Source of the DNA: Propionicicella superfundia DSM 22317
GTDB taxonomy: Bacteria; Actinomycetota; Actinomycetes; Propionibacteriales; Propionibacteriaceae
NCBI RefSeq assembly: GCF_000423465.1
Contig: NZ_KE384021.1
Span: 615,459 to 679,458, forward strand
DNA length: 64,000 bases
Direction: 5' to 3'
Shown: in pieces, positions 8,384 to 16,291 of the stretch
Layout: each line of letters begins with the position of its first letter
Numbering within the stretch: the first letter of the stretch is position 1
The notes under the pieces: model-generated
The model's input: the letters and a program-made list of their open reading frames with translations, nothing else
Databases searched by the model: none
Told to the model about the DNA's origin: nothing
Position numbers and translations under genes: made by a program

Positions 8384-9595
8384 TTGCTTCCATTCGTTGC
8401 GTTCCCCGCGCTCGGCCACGCCGAGCACTTCTGGCATGCCCACGACGCGTACGCCTCCAGAGCAGCGATCGCAGCCGCCAACGGCCCGTACCAGTCGACG
8501 ATCACGCCACCCATCGTCGATTACGTCCCACAGCTTCCCTCCGGCTTGGCCGCCGACGTTGCCGAGGCCGAGGCTGCGCTGGTGCAGTTCGATCAGTATG
8601 CGCGTCTGGTCCTGGGTGCGGGCAATCCTGGTCTCGGACCGATGAGCAGCATTCTGCTTCGGACCGAGTCTGCCTCGAGTTCTCAGATCGAGAACCTCAC
8701 AGTTGGCGCCACGCAGCTTGCTCTGGCTGAACTCGACCAAGCCAAGTCCGACAACGCCCGCGTTGTGACTGCCAACGTGCGGACGATGGAGGCGGCGTTG
8801 GCGCTGTCCGGCCGGCTCGATGAGAACTCGATCCTGGCGATGCACAGGGAGTTGCTGTCCGGCCAATCCGGGTGGGAGGAGCATGCCGGAAGGTATCGCA
8901 ATCAGCTCGTGTGGGTGGGATCGTCGCCAATCACACCGCGCGGGGCTGCCCACGTTGCTCCACAGTCAGAGCTGGTGCCGGCAGCAATGGCAGATCTGGT
9001 CAGCTTCCTGCGACGCCGGGACATCCCTGTCGTCGCCCATGTGGCGATCGCCCACGCACAGTTCGAGACGATCCACCCCTTCGTGGATGGCAACGGCAGG
9101 ACGGGGCGAGCTCTCGTCCATGCCATGCTCGCTGCGGCTGGGGTGCTCAGGTCCACGACTGCACCGATCTCGGCCGGCCTGCTGCGCGACGTTGAGCCCT
9201 ACTTCGCCGCTCTGGGTGACTTCCGGTCAGGCGATGCGGGGCCGATCATCGCGGCGTTCGCCGACGCGTCGCTATTCGCGGCCAGGTCAGGGGCGCAGCT
9301 GGTCGACGATCTGGCTGCTCAGGCTGACCAGGCGCGACAGCAGCTTGCCGGGCTGCGGAAGGACGCCGCCGGTTGGACCGTGCTTCCTCACCTTGTCGCC
9401 CATCCGGTGATCAACGCACGGTTCTTGACGAGCCAGTTGGGAATGAGTGACGTGGCCGCACAGCGTGCGCTCGATCAGCTCACGCGAGCGGGCGTGCTCG
9501 TCGAGCGAACCGGTCTGAAGCGCAACCGGGTCTACCAGCACGACGGGATTCTTCAGGTTCTGGATGCCTATGCTCAACAACTGCGTCGCCGGTAA
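8384..9595 (+). CDS. Fic-family AMPylase, class II (self-inhibited), with C-terminal winged helix
   Basis: Fic proteins transfer a nucleotide group, usually AMP, to target proteins. This 403-residue protein carries the complete active-site motif HPFVDGNGRTGR at 231-242. Upstream, residues 99-104 (SSQIEN) fit the inhibitory motif [S/T]xxxE[G/N]; its position before the Fic core places the protein in class II. The last ~80 residues look like a winged helix-turn-helix. The TTG start at 8384 is chosen because AAGGAGG lies six bases before it. Target unknown. It sits in an island with transposase sequences and repeats, so acquisition by transfer is plausible. Confidence 0.85.
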   Translation: MLPFVAFPALGHAEHFWHAHDAYASRAAIAAANGPYQSTITPPIVDYVPQLPSGLAADVAEAEAALVQFDQYARLVLGAGNPGLGPMSSILLRTESASSSQIENLTVGATQLALAELDQAKSDNARVVTANVRTMEAALALSGRLDENSILAMHRELLSGQSGWEEHAGRYRNQLVWVGSSPITPRGAAHVAPQSELVPAAMADLVSFLRRRDIPVVAHVAIAHAQFETIHPFVDGNGRTGRALVHAMLAAAGVLRSTTAPISAGLLRDVEPYFAALGDFRSGDAGPIIAAFADASLFAARSGAQLVDDLAAQADQARQQLAGLRKDAAGWTVLPHLVAHPVINARFLTSQLGMSDVAAQRALDQLTRAGVLVERTGLKRNRVYQHDGILQVLDAYAQQLRRR

Positions 9596-9621
9596 GGCAA
9601 TGGCTCGGGGGTAGCTGTCAG

Positions 9622-9723
9622 ACGTTGATCGCCCAACGACTCCTCGCCCTGGTCGCCGTCATCTGGCACAACGACCACGCCGACGCAAACACCTTCCGCT
9701 CACTCACTGCCTACGACCACTAA
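9622..9723 (+). pseudogene. C-terminal remnant of an IS982-like transposase
   Basis: Reading from 9622 gives 33 residues that begin TLIAQRLLALVAVIWHND and end RSLTAYDH, then TAA. This resembles, from memory, the C-termini of actinobacterial IS982-family transposases. No start codon or upstream part exists: the preceding sequence is the end of the fic gene in another frame. It is thus a decayed fragment left in the island. Family assignment is moderate, since only the tail remains. Confidence 0.55.
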
Positions 9724-9742
9724 CCCCTTGGAATTGATCATC

Positions 9743-10852
9743 TAGTATCGCGCGTCATTAGTTCGTTGACATTGTGGGGTGATGGGTCATGTCATCATCA
9801 GTTGTGGAGCTCAGCGAGCCGGATCGGGTGATTCTGGAGTCGTGGGCGCGGTCGAGCACGGTGTCGGCGGGTCGTGTGGAGCGGGCGCGGATCGTGCTCG
9901 CGGTTGCGGACGGCGCTGGGACGACGCAGGTCGCGGCACGGTTGGGGATCTCGCGTCCGACGGTGATCAAGTGGCGGGACCGGTTCGCCGCCCAGGGGAT
10001 CGACGGGTTGGATGATGAGCCCCGCTCGGGGCGGCCGAAGACGATCGATGATGGGGGGATCCTGGCCGCCACCCTGGAGCCGCCGCCGGAGCGTCTGGCG
10101 GTGACGCACTGGTCGACCCGGCTGCTTGGCGCCCAGTTGGGGGTCGGGGATGCCACGGTGGCGAGGGCGTGGCGGAAGTACGGGATCAAGCCGTGGCGCA
10201 GGGAGACGTTCAAGTTCTCCACCGATCCCGAGCTGGAGGCGAAGGTCCGTGACGTGGTCGGGCTGTATCTGGACCCGCCGGCCAAGGCGATCGTGTTGTG
10301 TGTGGACGAGAAGTCCCAGATCCAGGCGCTGAACCGGACCGCCCCGATCCTGCCGGTTCGTCCCGGGCTGCCGGAGAAGGCCACCCACGACTACAAACGC
10401 AACGGCACCACCACGCTGTTCGCCGCCCTCGGGATCGCCACCGGGCGCGTGACCGATGCCTGCTACGACCGGCACGGCAAGGCCGAGTTCGGCGACTTTC
10501 TCAAGAAGGTCGCCCACGCCTACCCCCGCCGACAGTTGCATGTGGTGGTCGACAACTACCACACCCACAAACACCCCGAGATCCAGGCCTGGCTCGCCAA
10601 GAACCCGCGCATCACACTGCACTTCACACCCACGTCTGGTTCCTGGCTGAACCTGGTCGAGGTGTTCTTCGGGATCATCACCCGCCAGGCCATCCGGCGC
10701 GGCAGCTTCGACAGCGTCCCCCAACTGGTGACCGCGATCCGGAAGTTCATCGCCGGCTGGAACGACCGCTGCCACCCCTTCACCTGGACCAAGACCGCCG
10801 ACGAGATCCTGCCCCACGCCAGCCGTAAACGAGATTCAGACGCAGGAGACTA
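9743..10852 (+). mobile_element. IS630-type insertion sequence
   Basis: The element is about 1.1 kb. CTAG occurs at 9742-9745 and 10850-10853, giving a TA dinucleotide at each end as expected for IS630 insertion. The ends are imperfect inverted repeats: reading inward they begin GTATCGCGCGTC on the left and GTCTCCTGCGTC on the right, and 19 of 28 positions match when the CTA is included. One transposase gene fills it. Boundaries are inferred from these features. Confidence 0.75.
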
Positions 10853-10853
10853 G
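9789..10853 (+). CDS. IS630-family transposase
   Basis: DDE-type transposase, 354 residues. An N-terminal helix-turn-helix (~40-65, ...ARLGISRPTVIKWRDRF) precedes the RNase H-like core. The catalytic triad is visible: Asp173 in VDEKSQ, Asp255 in VVDNYHTHK and Glu291 in LVEVFFG, with 35 residues between the last two. The frame is intact, so the element may be active. Its TAG stop (10851-10853) consists of the duplicated TA of the target plus the first flanking base, so the element carries no stop of its own in this frame before its right end. Confidence 0.92.
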   Translation: MSSSVVELSEPDRVILESWARSSTVSAGRVERARIVLAVADGAGTTQVAARLGISRPTVIKWRDRFAAQGIDGLDDEPRSGRPKTIDDGGILAATLEPPPERLAVTHWSTRLLGAQLGVGDATVARAWRKYGIKPWRRETFKFSTDPELEAKVRDVVGLYLDPPAKAIVLCVDEKSQIQALNRTAPILPVRPGLPEKATHDYKRNGTTTLFAALGIATGRVTDACYDRHGKAEFGDFLKKVAHAYPRRQLHVVVDNYHTHKHPEIQAWLAKNPRITLHFTPTSGSWLNLVEVFFGIITRQAIRRGSFDSVPQLVTAIRKFIAGWNDRCHPFTWTKTADEILPHASRKRDSDAGD

Positions 10854-10869
10854 CTGCCGATCAGTGGTC

Positions 10870-10931
10870 GGCCTTCTGTCATGTTCGGAGGTCGTGTCGA
10901 ACGGATCCGGATCGGATCGGTTCGTGCCGGG
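10870..10931 (+). repeat. Direct repeat copy B (right edge of Fic/IS island)
   Basis: Second copy of the segment at 8251-8311. It begins 17 bases after the right CTAG of the IS630-type element. The rest of 10854-11096 shows no convincing gene. Confidence 0.6.
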
Positions 10932-11096
10932 TGGCTCGCCCGCGTCCGGGCCGCGAGGGAGTCGACCGTCGAGCGCTCCGGTTCTGCCGGATTCGCGCCG
11001 ATTTCCGTCAGGAAGCGAGCATTCGTTTGCTGGGTTCCGCCGGCGACTCCGGTCACCAGGCACGCCGATCGGCGGCCAGCCTGGGAAGATCGTCAC

Positions 11097-11504
11097 ATGC
11101 CCGTGTTCGAGGAGCCGGATGATCAGCCGACAGCGTCGCTCATAGAGGAGGCGCTCGGGGATGCCGCTCCGTGCTGGACGACGCTGACGAATCATCTCGC
11201 AGCGGCAGGCGCGCCGGTCGAATGGCGGTACTACCGGGACGGCGGTTGGCTTGCCAAGGCCGTCGGCCGGAGAAGGACCGTCGCCTGGCTGAGCGTCGAA
11301 GGCGGGTACGTCCGGGTGACCTGCTATTTCGCCGAGCGGCACCGCGAACCGCTGCTCGACGACGAGAACCTCGCCGGGCTTCGTCACGCCATTGCCCGGA
11401 CCCCGCTCAGCGGAAGGCTGCTTCCGGTGACCCTGGAGGTGCGGTCGGCCCGCGACACCGGGACCGCCATCGCGGTGATCGCCGCGAGGCTCAGGCTGGC
11501 GTAG
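11097..11504 (+). CDS. DUF3788-like protein
   Basis: Soluble protein of 135 residues. The core (about 40-100), with VEWRYYRDGGWLAKAV, RRRTVAWLSV and GYVRVTCYF, matches the DUF3788 pattern of small proteins of unknown function. No signal peptide or membrane segment. The ATG at 11097 has only a weak GGGAAG site. Monocistronic; the next gene converges on it. Function unknown. Confidence 0.65.
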   Translation: MPVFEEPDDQPTASLIEEALGDAAPCWTTLTNHLAAAGAPVEWRYYRDGGWLAKAVGRRRTVAWLSVEGGYVRVTCYFAERHREPLLDDENLAGLRHAIARTPLSGRLLPVTLEVRSARDTGTAIAVIAARLRLA

Positions 11505-11630
11505 CTCGGCCACCGGCGCCGCCGGCGGGCGTGGTGCAGCAGGCGCTCCGGTCGCCGTACGGAACCGAAGGGGACGCGGTCGGGCCGCCACGATGGCTCT
11601 CGGCCCGGCGGGAACCGCTCCCGGGACGTC

Positions 11631-12494
11631 TCATGGACGGTCCGGGTTCTCCTTGCCACGCCGCCGGCGCGAGAACAGGCCGCGCGCCTTCGGCTCGGTC
11701 TCCGTACGGCTCACGGGCTCGCGTTCGGGTGCGGCTTGTGACGCTGCCGCCCGGACGCTGAGGTTCGTCAGCCGTCCGAGCTCGTCGAAGGTCGCCGTGA
11801 GCGCGCCGTCCGGTGCCGTCAGCGTCACTGTCTCACCGTCCTCGACGATCGACAGCCCCGGGCGTCGCGTCGCGTACGCACGCACGGCGAGACGGTGATC
11901 GTCGAGGAGACCCGCTTGCAGGAGGCGGGGGATCAGGGTCGCGAGCTGCAGGACCGAAGGTGCCGGCAGGTCGAACTCCTCCGGGTTGTCGAGCACGAAC
12001 CAGGCGTAGGAGTCGTCGCCGGTGGGCGCCCGGTAGAAGACCGGTGCGCGCAACCCGCTGACCGCCATGGCGGCGAGCACGTAGTCATGCGGCGGGGCCT
12101 CCCTCTCCGCCAGGCCGTCCGCCTTCCGTGCGTCGGCATCCAGCGGGAGTTGCGCGGTCGTCAGCTCGACGCTGCCGACCTGCTCGCCGACCGCCCTGGT
12201 CCGAGAAGCGAGGTCCACGACGGCATCGGGGTAGCCGTTGATGTTCTCCCAGCCCCACAACCAGGTGTTCGAGTAGCCGGAGACGGAGCCGACGAAGCTG
12301 GGACGGAAGATCGCCGGCGGCTCCCGTTCGAACCAGAACACCGCGGGCTCGGAGAGATCGGCCCGCCAGGCGTAGGCACCGTATCGCTCTGCGAAGACCT
12401 CTTGCGCCTCGGTCGCCAGGATCATGACCTGGTCGGCGAGCTGACGGATGGGATCGCCCTCAGATGAGAGGTGCAGCGTGAGACTGTCGTTCAT
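11631..12494 (-). CDS. DUF6882-like protein
   Basis: Soluble 287-residue protein of unknown role. The N-terminal ~190 residues carry aromatic motifs (FWFEREP, TWLWGWENINGYP, HDYVLAAMAVSGLRAPVFYRAP) that recall the DUF6882 family. The C-terminal ~40 residues are charged, ending in an Arg-rich stretch. The ATG at 12494 overlaps the stop of the small gene upstream in an ATGA quadruplet, so it is the last gene of a four-gene operon. Related proteins often accompany polymorphic-toxin immunity genes; that link is only an inference here. Confidence 0.6.
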   Translation of the reverse strand: MNDSLTLHLSSEGDPIRQLADQVMILATEAQEVFAERYGAYAWRADLSEPAVFWFEREPPAIFRPSFVGSVSGYSNTWLWGWENINGYPDAVVDLASRTRAVGEQVGSVELTTAQLPLDADARKADGLAEREAPPHDYVLAAMAVSGLRAPVFYRAPTGDDSYAWFVLDNPEEFDLPAPSVLQLATLIPRLLQAGLLDDHRLAVRAYATRRPGLSIVEDGETVTLTAPDGALTATFDELGRLTNLSVRAAASQAAPEREPVSRTETEPKARGLFSRRRRGKENPDRP

Positions 12495-12649
12495 GGGTTT
12501 CCTTCCGTGATGTCCGCATCGGCGTCGACGGGTGTTGGAGCGCGGCCAGGCTCAGTTCCGGCGAGCGCCGCGGGGGTCGTCGAGCGGCCGCGCGGAGCCC
12601 GCCGACTCTCCGGCAACGCCGCGATGGCGGAGATGCGGACGGTGGTCAC
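12491..12649 (-). CDS. Small protein (52 residues) coupled between two operon genes
   Basis: From GTG 12649 the product is 52 residues (starts MTTVRISAIAALPESRRAPRG, ends ADADITEGNP). The start overlaps the upstream stop as GTGA (12649-12646) and the stop overlaps the downstream start as ATGA (12494-12491). Two four-base overlaps in a row are hard to explain by chance and imply translational coupling. No homolog is recognised. Composition is Ala/Arg/Pro-rich and probably disordered. It could alternatively be a coupling device with no functional peptide. Confidence 0.5.
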   Translation of the reverse strand: MTTVRISAIAALPESRRAPRGRSTTPAALAGTEPGRAPTPVDADADITEGNP

Positions 12650-13608
12650 GGTGGCCCCTCCGAGACCCGGCACACGTCGATGCGGCGATCCTGCGGTGTC
12701 CACACGCCGAGCGCGAGTCGTCGCTCATCGAGCGCGCAGACCCACTCCACCTCACCGTCCTCGTCCAGCCACGGGATGTCGATCCGCTGCGGATCCTCCA
12801 GTGCCGGTCCCGTCGCGACGAGACCCTCGCCCTGCGCGATGAGCAGGACGCGGCCATCGGGCAGCATCGTCGCCGAGAGGCCCCAGCCCATGTCGACGCC
12901 GGCCTCGGCGGCATCGAGGCTGCCGATGGTGGCGAGCCCGGGCCAGGAGACCACGCGAGTCGTCTCCGGATCCGTCGGGTGCGGCACCAGCAGAAGCCGG
13001 GAGCCGTCCTCGCAGAAGCACGCCGTGACGGGATCCTCGCCCGGAAACAGCTCCTCGGCGGTCAGTCGGTCGTTCACGACGTCGACGCGCAGGAGGGCCG
13101 ACCCGTCCTGGCCCATCGCGAACTCGATCAGGACCGACCCGTCGGCGGGGTGGACGAGGCTGAACGCCGTGGCGTCCTCGGTGTCGACGGTGAGGCGATC
13201 GATCCTCGCGGCGGTGTCGTTCCCGGCCGTCGGATCGATCAGCAGCACCTCGTGCGGTCCGCCGTCGGGGTCGGCGACAGTGAGCAGCAGCCGGTCGGTG
13301 CGGGCGGCGGGGAAGGCGGCCGAGTCCACTCCGGGGATCGGCAGCGTGAGCACCCCGTCCGGTCGCTCGACCCACGCCGCAGATCGCCCGGCGGCGACGA
13401 CGATCGACAGATCGTCGCTCGCCGTCAGCAGGGTCGCGTCACGCCGCAGAGCGGAAGGGCGCTCGAGTTCCGCCGTCAGGTCGCGGCCGAGCCGCACCGC
13501 GACCCCGCCGGCCAGGCGGAACCGCGGCCTCGCGCCGCCCGACTCCCAGCCCGGCCGCGTTCCGGGCAGTTCCGGGAACGTCTCGAGCCGTGCGAGGCGC
13601 AGGGTCAC
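12646..13608 (-). CDS. Unknown protein, probable beta-propeller-like
   Basis: 320 residues, cytosolic, no signal peptide. Repeated short beta-rich units of the type 'DGSRLLLVPHP', 'DGSVLIEFAMGQDGSALLRVD' and 'DGRVLLIAQGEG' are spaced about 40-50 residues apart, as in beta-propellers. GTG 13608 is the first available start. Second gene of the operon running from 14530 to 11631, with a 109-base gap to the gene before it. I do not recognise a family. Confidence 0.55.
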   Translation of the reverse strand: MTLRLARLETFPELPGTRPGWESGGARPRFRLAGGVAVRLGRDLTAELERPSALRRDATLLTASDDLSIVVAAGRSAAWVERPDGVLTLPIPGVDSAAFPAARTDRLLLTVADPDGGPHEVLLIDPTAGNDTAARIDRLTVDTEDATAFSLVHPADGSVLIEFAMGQDGSALLRVDVVNDRLTAEELFPGEDPVTACFCEDGSRLLLVPHPTDPETTRVVSWPGLATIGSLDAAEAGVDMGWGLSATMLPDGRVLLIAQGEGLVATGPALEDPQRIDIPWLDEDGEVEWVCALDERRLALGVWTPQDRRIDVCRVSEGPP

Positions 13609-13717
13609 GATCCGCCCGCCGGCCCGGGCGATCCGACGATCCCCCTCCGGGGACGTCCGCTCCTTCGGCTCCCACCCTGCCCGGGGTCCGTCCGCGGCGG
13701 CCCGGAGAGACGCCCCA

Positions 13718-14530
13718 TCAGCCGCAGGCCCAGTCGAAGACGTCCGACTCGAGATCGATCTGCGCGCTCCCGTCCCCGCCGAAGTTCAGCCCGGGAAGTT
13801 CGACCAGCTCCAGGTACCAGGGGGTCAGTCCCTCGGGCATCCACTGGGTCGGGAAGCAGGTTCCGCCCAGATGACACGGTGCCAGGTGCTGGGCCCAGGG
13901 GTGCAGGTCGTCGCCGGCGGCGTTCCATCGATCCTGATACGCCGATCCCTCGCCCGGCTCCTCGACGGGGGCGAGGCCCGCGTTGGGATCGTCGCGCTCG
14001 AGGAGCCACACCGGCACGGTGGGCTGCTGTTCGTCCCAGGCGTTCGGCCCCTCGTCCGTGGCCGCATGCTCGCCCGGATGCCGTGAGTCCGGCGGCGGCA
14101 GGGTGGGGCCCGCGGCCAGTTCCTCCTCGGTCAGCCACAGCAGTGCGAACTGCCCGTCGATGACGTCGGTCAGGCGGGTGAGCATGGCGTGCGGACCTGC
14201 GTGTGCGATGTCGGTGGCGAACGGATCGTCGGGCCCGGTGGGCACGAACTGCTCGGCGAACTGGCCCTCGCCCTGGAAGAAGGCGATCCCCGGGTGGCCC
14301 GGGCCCCTGCGCCGGTACTCCGCCGGCAGGCGCAACGTGATCGCATGGAACATCGGCAGACCCGTCGACGAGCCGCGGGGCCAGGCTTCCGGGGCGATGC
14401 CCGGCCCGGCGGAGCCGACCCACCCGTCGGGAGCACGATCCGGTGCGGCCACACCCTGTGACGAGGTGGGCTCCTCCGCGACCAGGCCGTCGTCGATCCC
14501 GAACCAGATGTCGTATGCCCGTGTTCCCAT
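13718..14530 (-). CDS. DUF1963/YwqG-like protein
   Basis: 270 residues, soluble. Motifs such as GQFALLWLTEEE, HLGGTCFPTQWMP and an aromatic, acidic C-terminus (LNFGGDGSAQIDLESDVFDWACG) recall the DUF1963 (YwqG) family, whose members often act beside toxin or immunity genes. The ATG at 14530 follows GAGGAGA. First gene of the four-gene operon; a CATAAT box on the minus strand near 14652-14657 could serve it. Function unknown. Confidence 0.55.
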   Translation of the reverse strand: MGTRAYDIWFGIDDGLVAEEPTSSQGVAAPDRAPDGWVGSAGPGIAPEAWPRGSSTGLPMFHAITLRLPAEYRRRGPGHPGIAFFQGEGQFAEQFVPTGPDDPFATDIAHAGPHAMLTRLTDVIDGQFALLWLTEEELAAGPTLPPPDSRHPGEHAATDEGPNAWDEQQPTVPVWLLERDDPNAGLAPVEEPGEGSAYQDRWNAAGDDLHPWAQHLAPCHLGGTCFPTQWMPEGLTPWYLELVELPGLNFGGDGSAQIDLESDVFDWACG

Positions 14531-14946
14531 CGGTCTCCTCTCAACACTGCATCGAGGCTTGTCGTCGCCGTCAGGGCCGTCGGGTCGCCGGCGTCGCCTT
14601 CGCCCCGGTGGAGCCGTGTATTGCGGACTGCTCGGCACCAGAATTATGCCGGGCACACAGACTAACCGATCGAACCCCTTGTGGCGGCATTTTTGAACCG
14701 TGTGGTTCGGATATCTCCCGAGTGCGTTCGACGCCGTCGCGGTCCATGCGTCGGGTCGAGATTCCTCAACCCTGGCGGGAGGGTGGGCCGGGACGCTCCG
14801 ACGGCCGGAAGGGCCGCAGTGCTGTTCGGCACGTCGCGGAAATTCGTTTCGCGTGCATTCACATGATAATTTCCCCGCAACCTGCAAACGCTCGATTCCG
14901 CGCGGTTGTCGAGGCGAGCGCGAAACTACTCTCGAAGGGACGCGGC
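14531..14946. other. Divergent intergenic region
   Basis: 416 bases between two divergent genes. A small hairpin, GAACC-GTGT-GGTTC, lies at 14696-14709 after a run of five T. A CATAAT box for the minus-strand gene is possible at 14652-14657. Short open frames occur but have no ribosome sites or codon support. No RNA gene recognised. Confidence 0.4.
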
Positions 14947-15957
14947 ATGCGTCGATCTCTTGTCTATCCGGCGGTGGGGCTGGCGGTGGCCGCCGGTTCG
15001 ATCCTGGGCGCTCAGCCGGCCTGGGCGGATACCACCGAGACGATCGCGTTCAGCGGCGCGGCGCAGTCCGTCACGGTGCCCGCAGGCGTGTGCCGCGCGG
15101 AGATCTCGGCCTCGGGCGCCCAAGGCGGCACGGGACAGTACGACGTGCTGGGCGGCAAGGGTGCTCAGGTCGACCTGGATCTGAGCGTCACCCCCGGCGA
15201 GGTCTTCGTGGTGGACGTCGGCGGCGCGGGTGGCGCCGGCGAGGAGGCCGCCGAGAGTGCCGGGACGCACGCCCCGGGTGGCTACGGCGGTGGTGGCGAG
15301 GGCGGCCGCTATGCGACCGGGATCGCAGCGGGTGGCGGCGGCGGACGCACGACGGTCAGCCGGTCCGGCGGTTCCGGGGGTGCGGGTGGTGTCAACGGGG
15401 TCGTCAACCCCAACGGCACGGACGGCGAGTCGTCCGTCGGGGGCGTCGGCGGCGCCGGCGGAGACTCGATCGGCGATCCGCACGGCGGCGCCGGTGGCGG
15501 TGGCGGCGGTGGCTATGTCGGCGGTGGCGGCGGTGCGGCGTCCCCGACGGAGTACAACTCCGGTGCGGGCGGTGGCGGCGGGTCCAGTTACGGCGCGACC
15601 GGTGCGCAGTTCACGACCGGGGACCGCGAGGGCGATGGACAGGTGGTCATCACCTTCGTCGAGTGCGCACCGTCACCGACGACGACGCCCACGACCACGG
15701 CCACGCCCACGACGACGAGCACGCCCACGTCCACGAGCACGTCGGGCCCGGAGCCGTCCGCGACGACGAGCGCGTCGGAGATCGTCACCCCGACGCAGTC
15801 GGGCGATCCCGTGAGCCCGACCGCGACGCAGCCGCCGACGGGACCACTCGCAGAGACCGGGACGTCGTCGTCGATGACGTTGCTCGCGATGCTGGCGCTG
15901 GCGCTGATCGGCATCGGAGGAGTCCTGGTGGCGAAGCCGAGATGGTCGAGGCGATAG
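14947..15957 (+). CDS. Glycine-rich cell-wall protein with LAETG sorting signal
   Basis: Secreted, 336 residues. Signal peptide about 1-28 (cut after QPAWA). Residues ~30-235 form a glycine-rich domain with long GGGGG tracts and a VFVVDVGGAGG motif, like Gly-rich surface proteins. A Thr/Pro/Ser spacer follows (~240-300), then LAETG, a hydrophobic stretch and a basic tail (KPRWSRR). LAxTG is the substrate of class E sortases in high-GC actinobacteria, so it is probably anchored to peptidoglycan. The ATG at 14947 follows GAAGGGA. Ligand unknown. Confidence 0.8.
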   Translation: MRRSLVYPAVGLAVAAGSILGAQPAWADTTETIAFSGAAQSVTVPAGVCRAEISASGAQGGTGQYDVLGGKGAQVDLDLSVTPGEVFVVDVGGAGGAGEEAAESAGTHAPGGYGGGGEGGRYATGIAAGGGGGRTTVSRSGGSGGAGGVNGVVNPNGTDGESSVGGVGGAGGDSIGDPHGGAGGGGGGGYVGGGGGAASPTEYNSGAGGGGGSSYGATGAQFTTGDREGDGQVVITFVECAPSPTTTPTTTATPTTTSTPTSTSTSGPEPSATTSASEIVTPTQSGDPVSPTATQPPTGPLAETGTSSSMTLLAMLALALIGIGGVLVAKPRWSRR

Positions 15958-16291
15958 CGGCCTGCTGCGGACGCCGGGCGGCAGCCGCTCACGGGGCGGA
16001 TAAAGATCTCCTTACCGGCCCGGAGCGTCCGGTGCGCCGGGCTTAGCCTCGGAGCAACCGGATCCTTCTGTCGGCTGCGTCCACGCCGTCGATGCCGGAC
16101 TCGGTTGACGCTGACGATGGGGTGGGCTGTGAGACAGGGGGGATCCGGTCCTCGCCTTCGGGCGCTGCAAGGGGCGGTCGGGTGTCCTGGCCACGGGGGG
16201 TGTCGTCCGGACACCCGGCGCTCCCGAGTCCTCGGGTGAGGATTCGTGCATCGGTGGCTCATCGACCACCCGAAACGAATAGGGTCCGGCC
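15958..16291. other. Intergenic region before the sensor kinase
   Basis: 334 bases. The only element I can support is the TAGGGT box at 16280-16285. Frames on the minus strand here are poor and run into the kinase gene. Confidence 0.4.
16280..16285 (+). promoter_or_regulatory. -10 box, leaderless start of sensor kinase
   Basis: TAGGGT, then six bases, then ATG 16292. No Shine-Dalgarno sequence is present, so transcription probably starts at the A of ATG. Confidence 0.5.

Noticed and set aside
10881-11096. N-terminal extension of the DUF3788-like gene back to 10881
   Set aside because: It would read through the direct repeat and has no family match; the ATG at 11097 fits the domain start.
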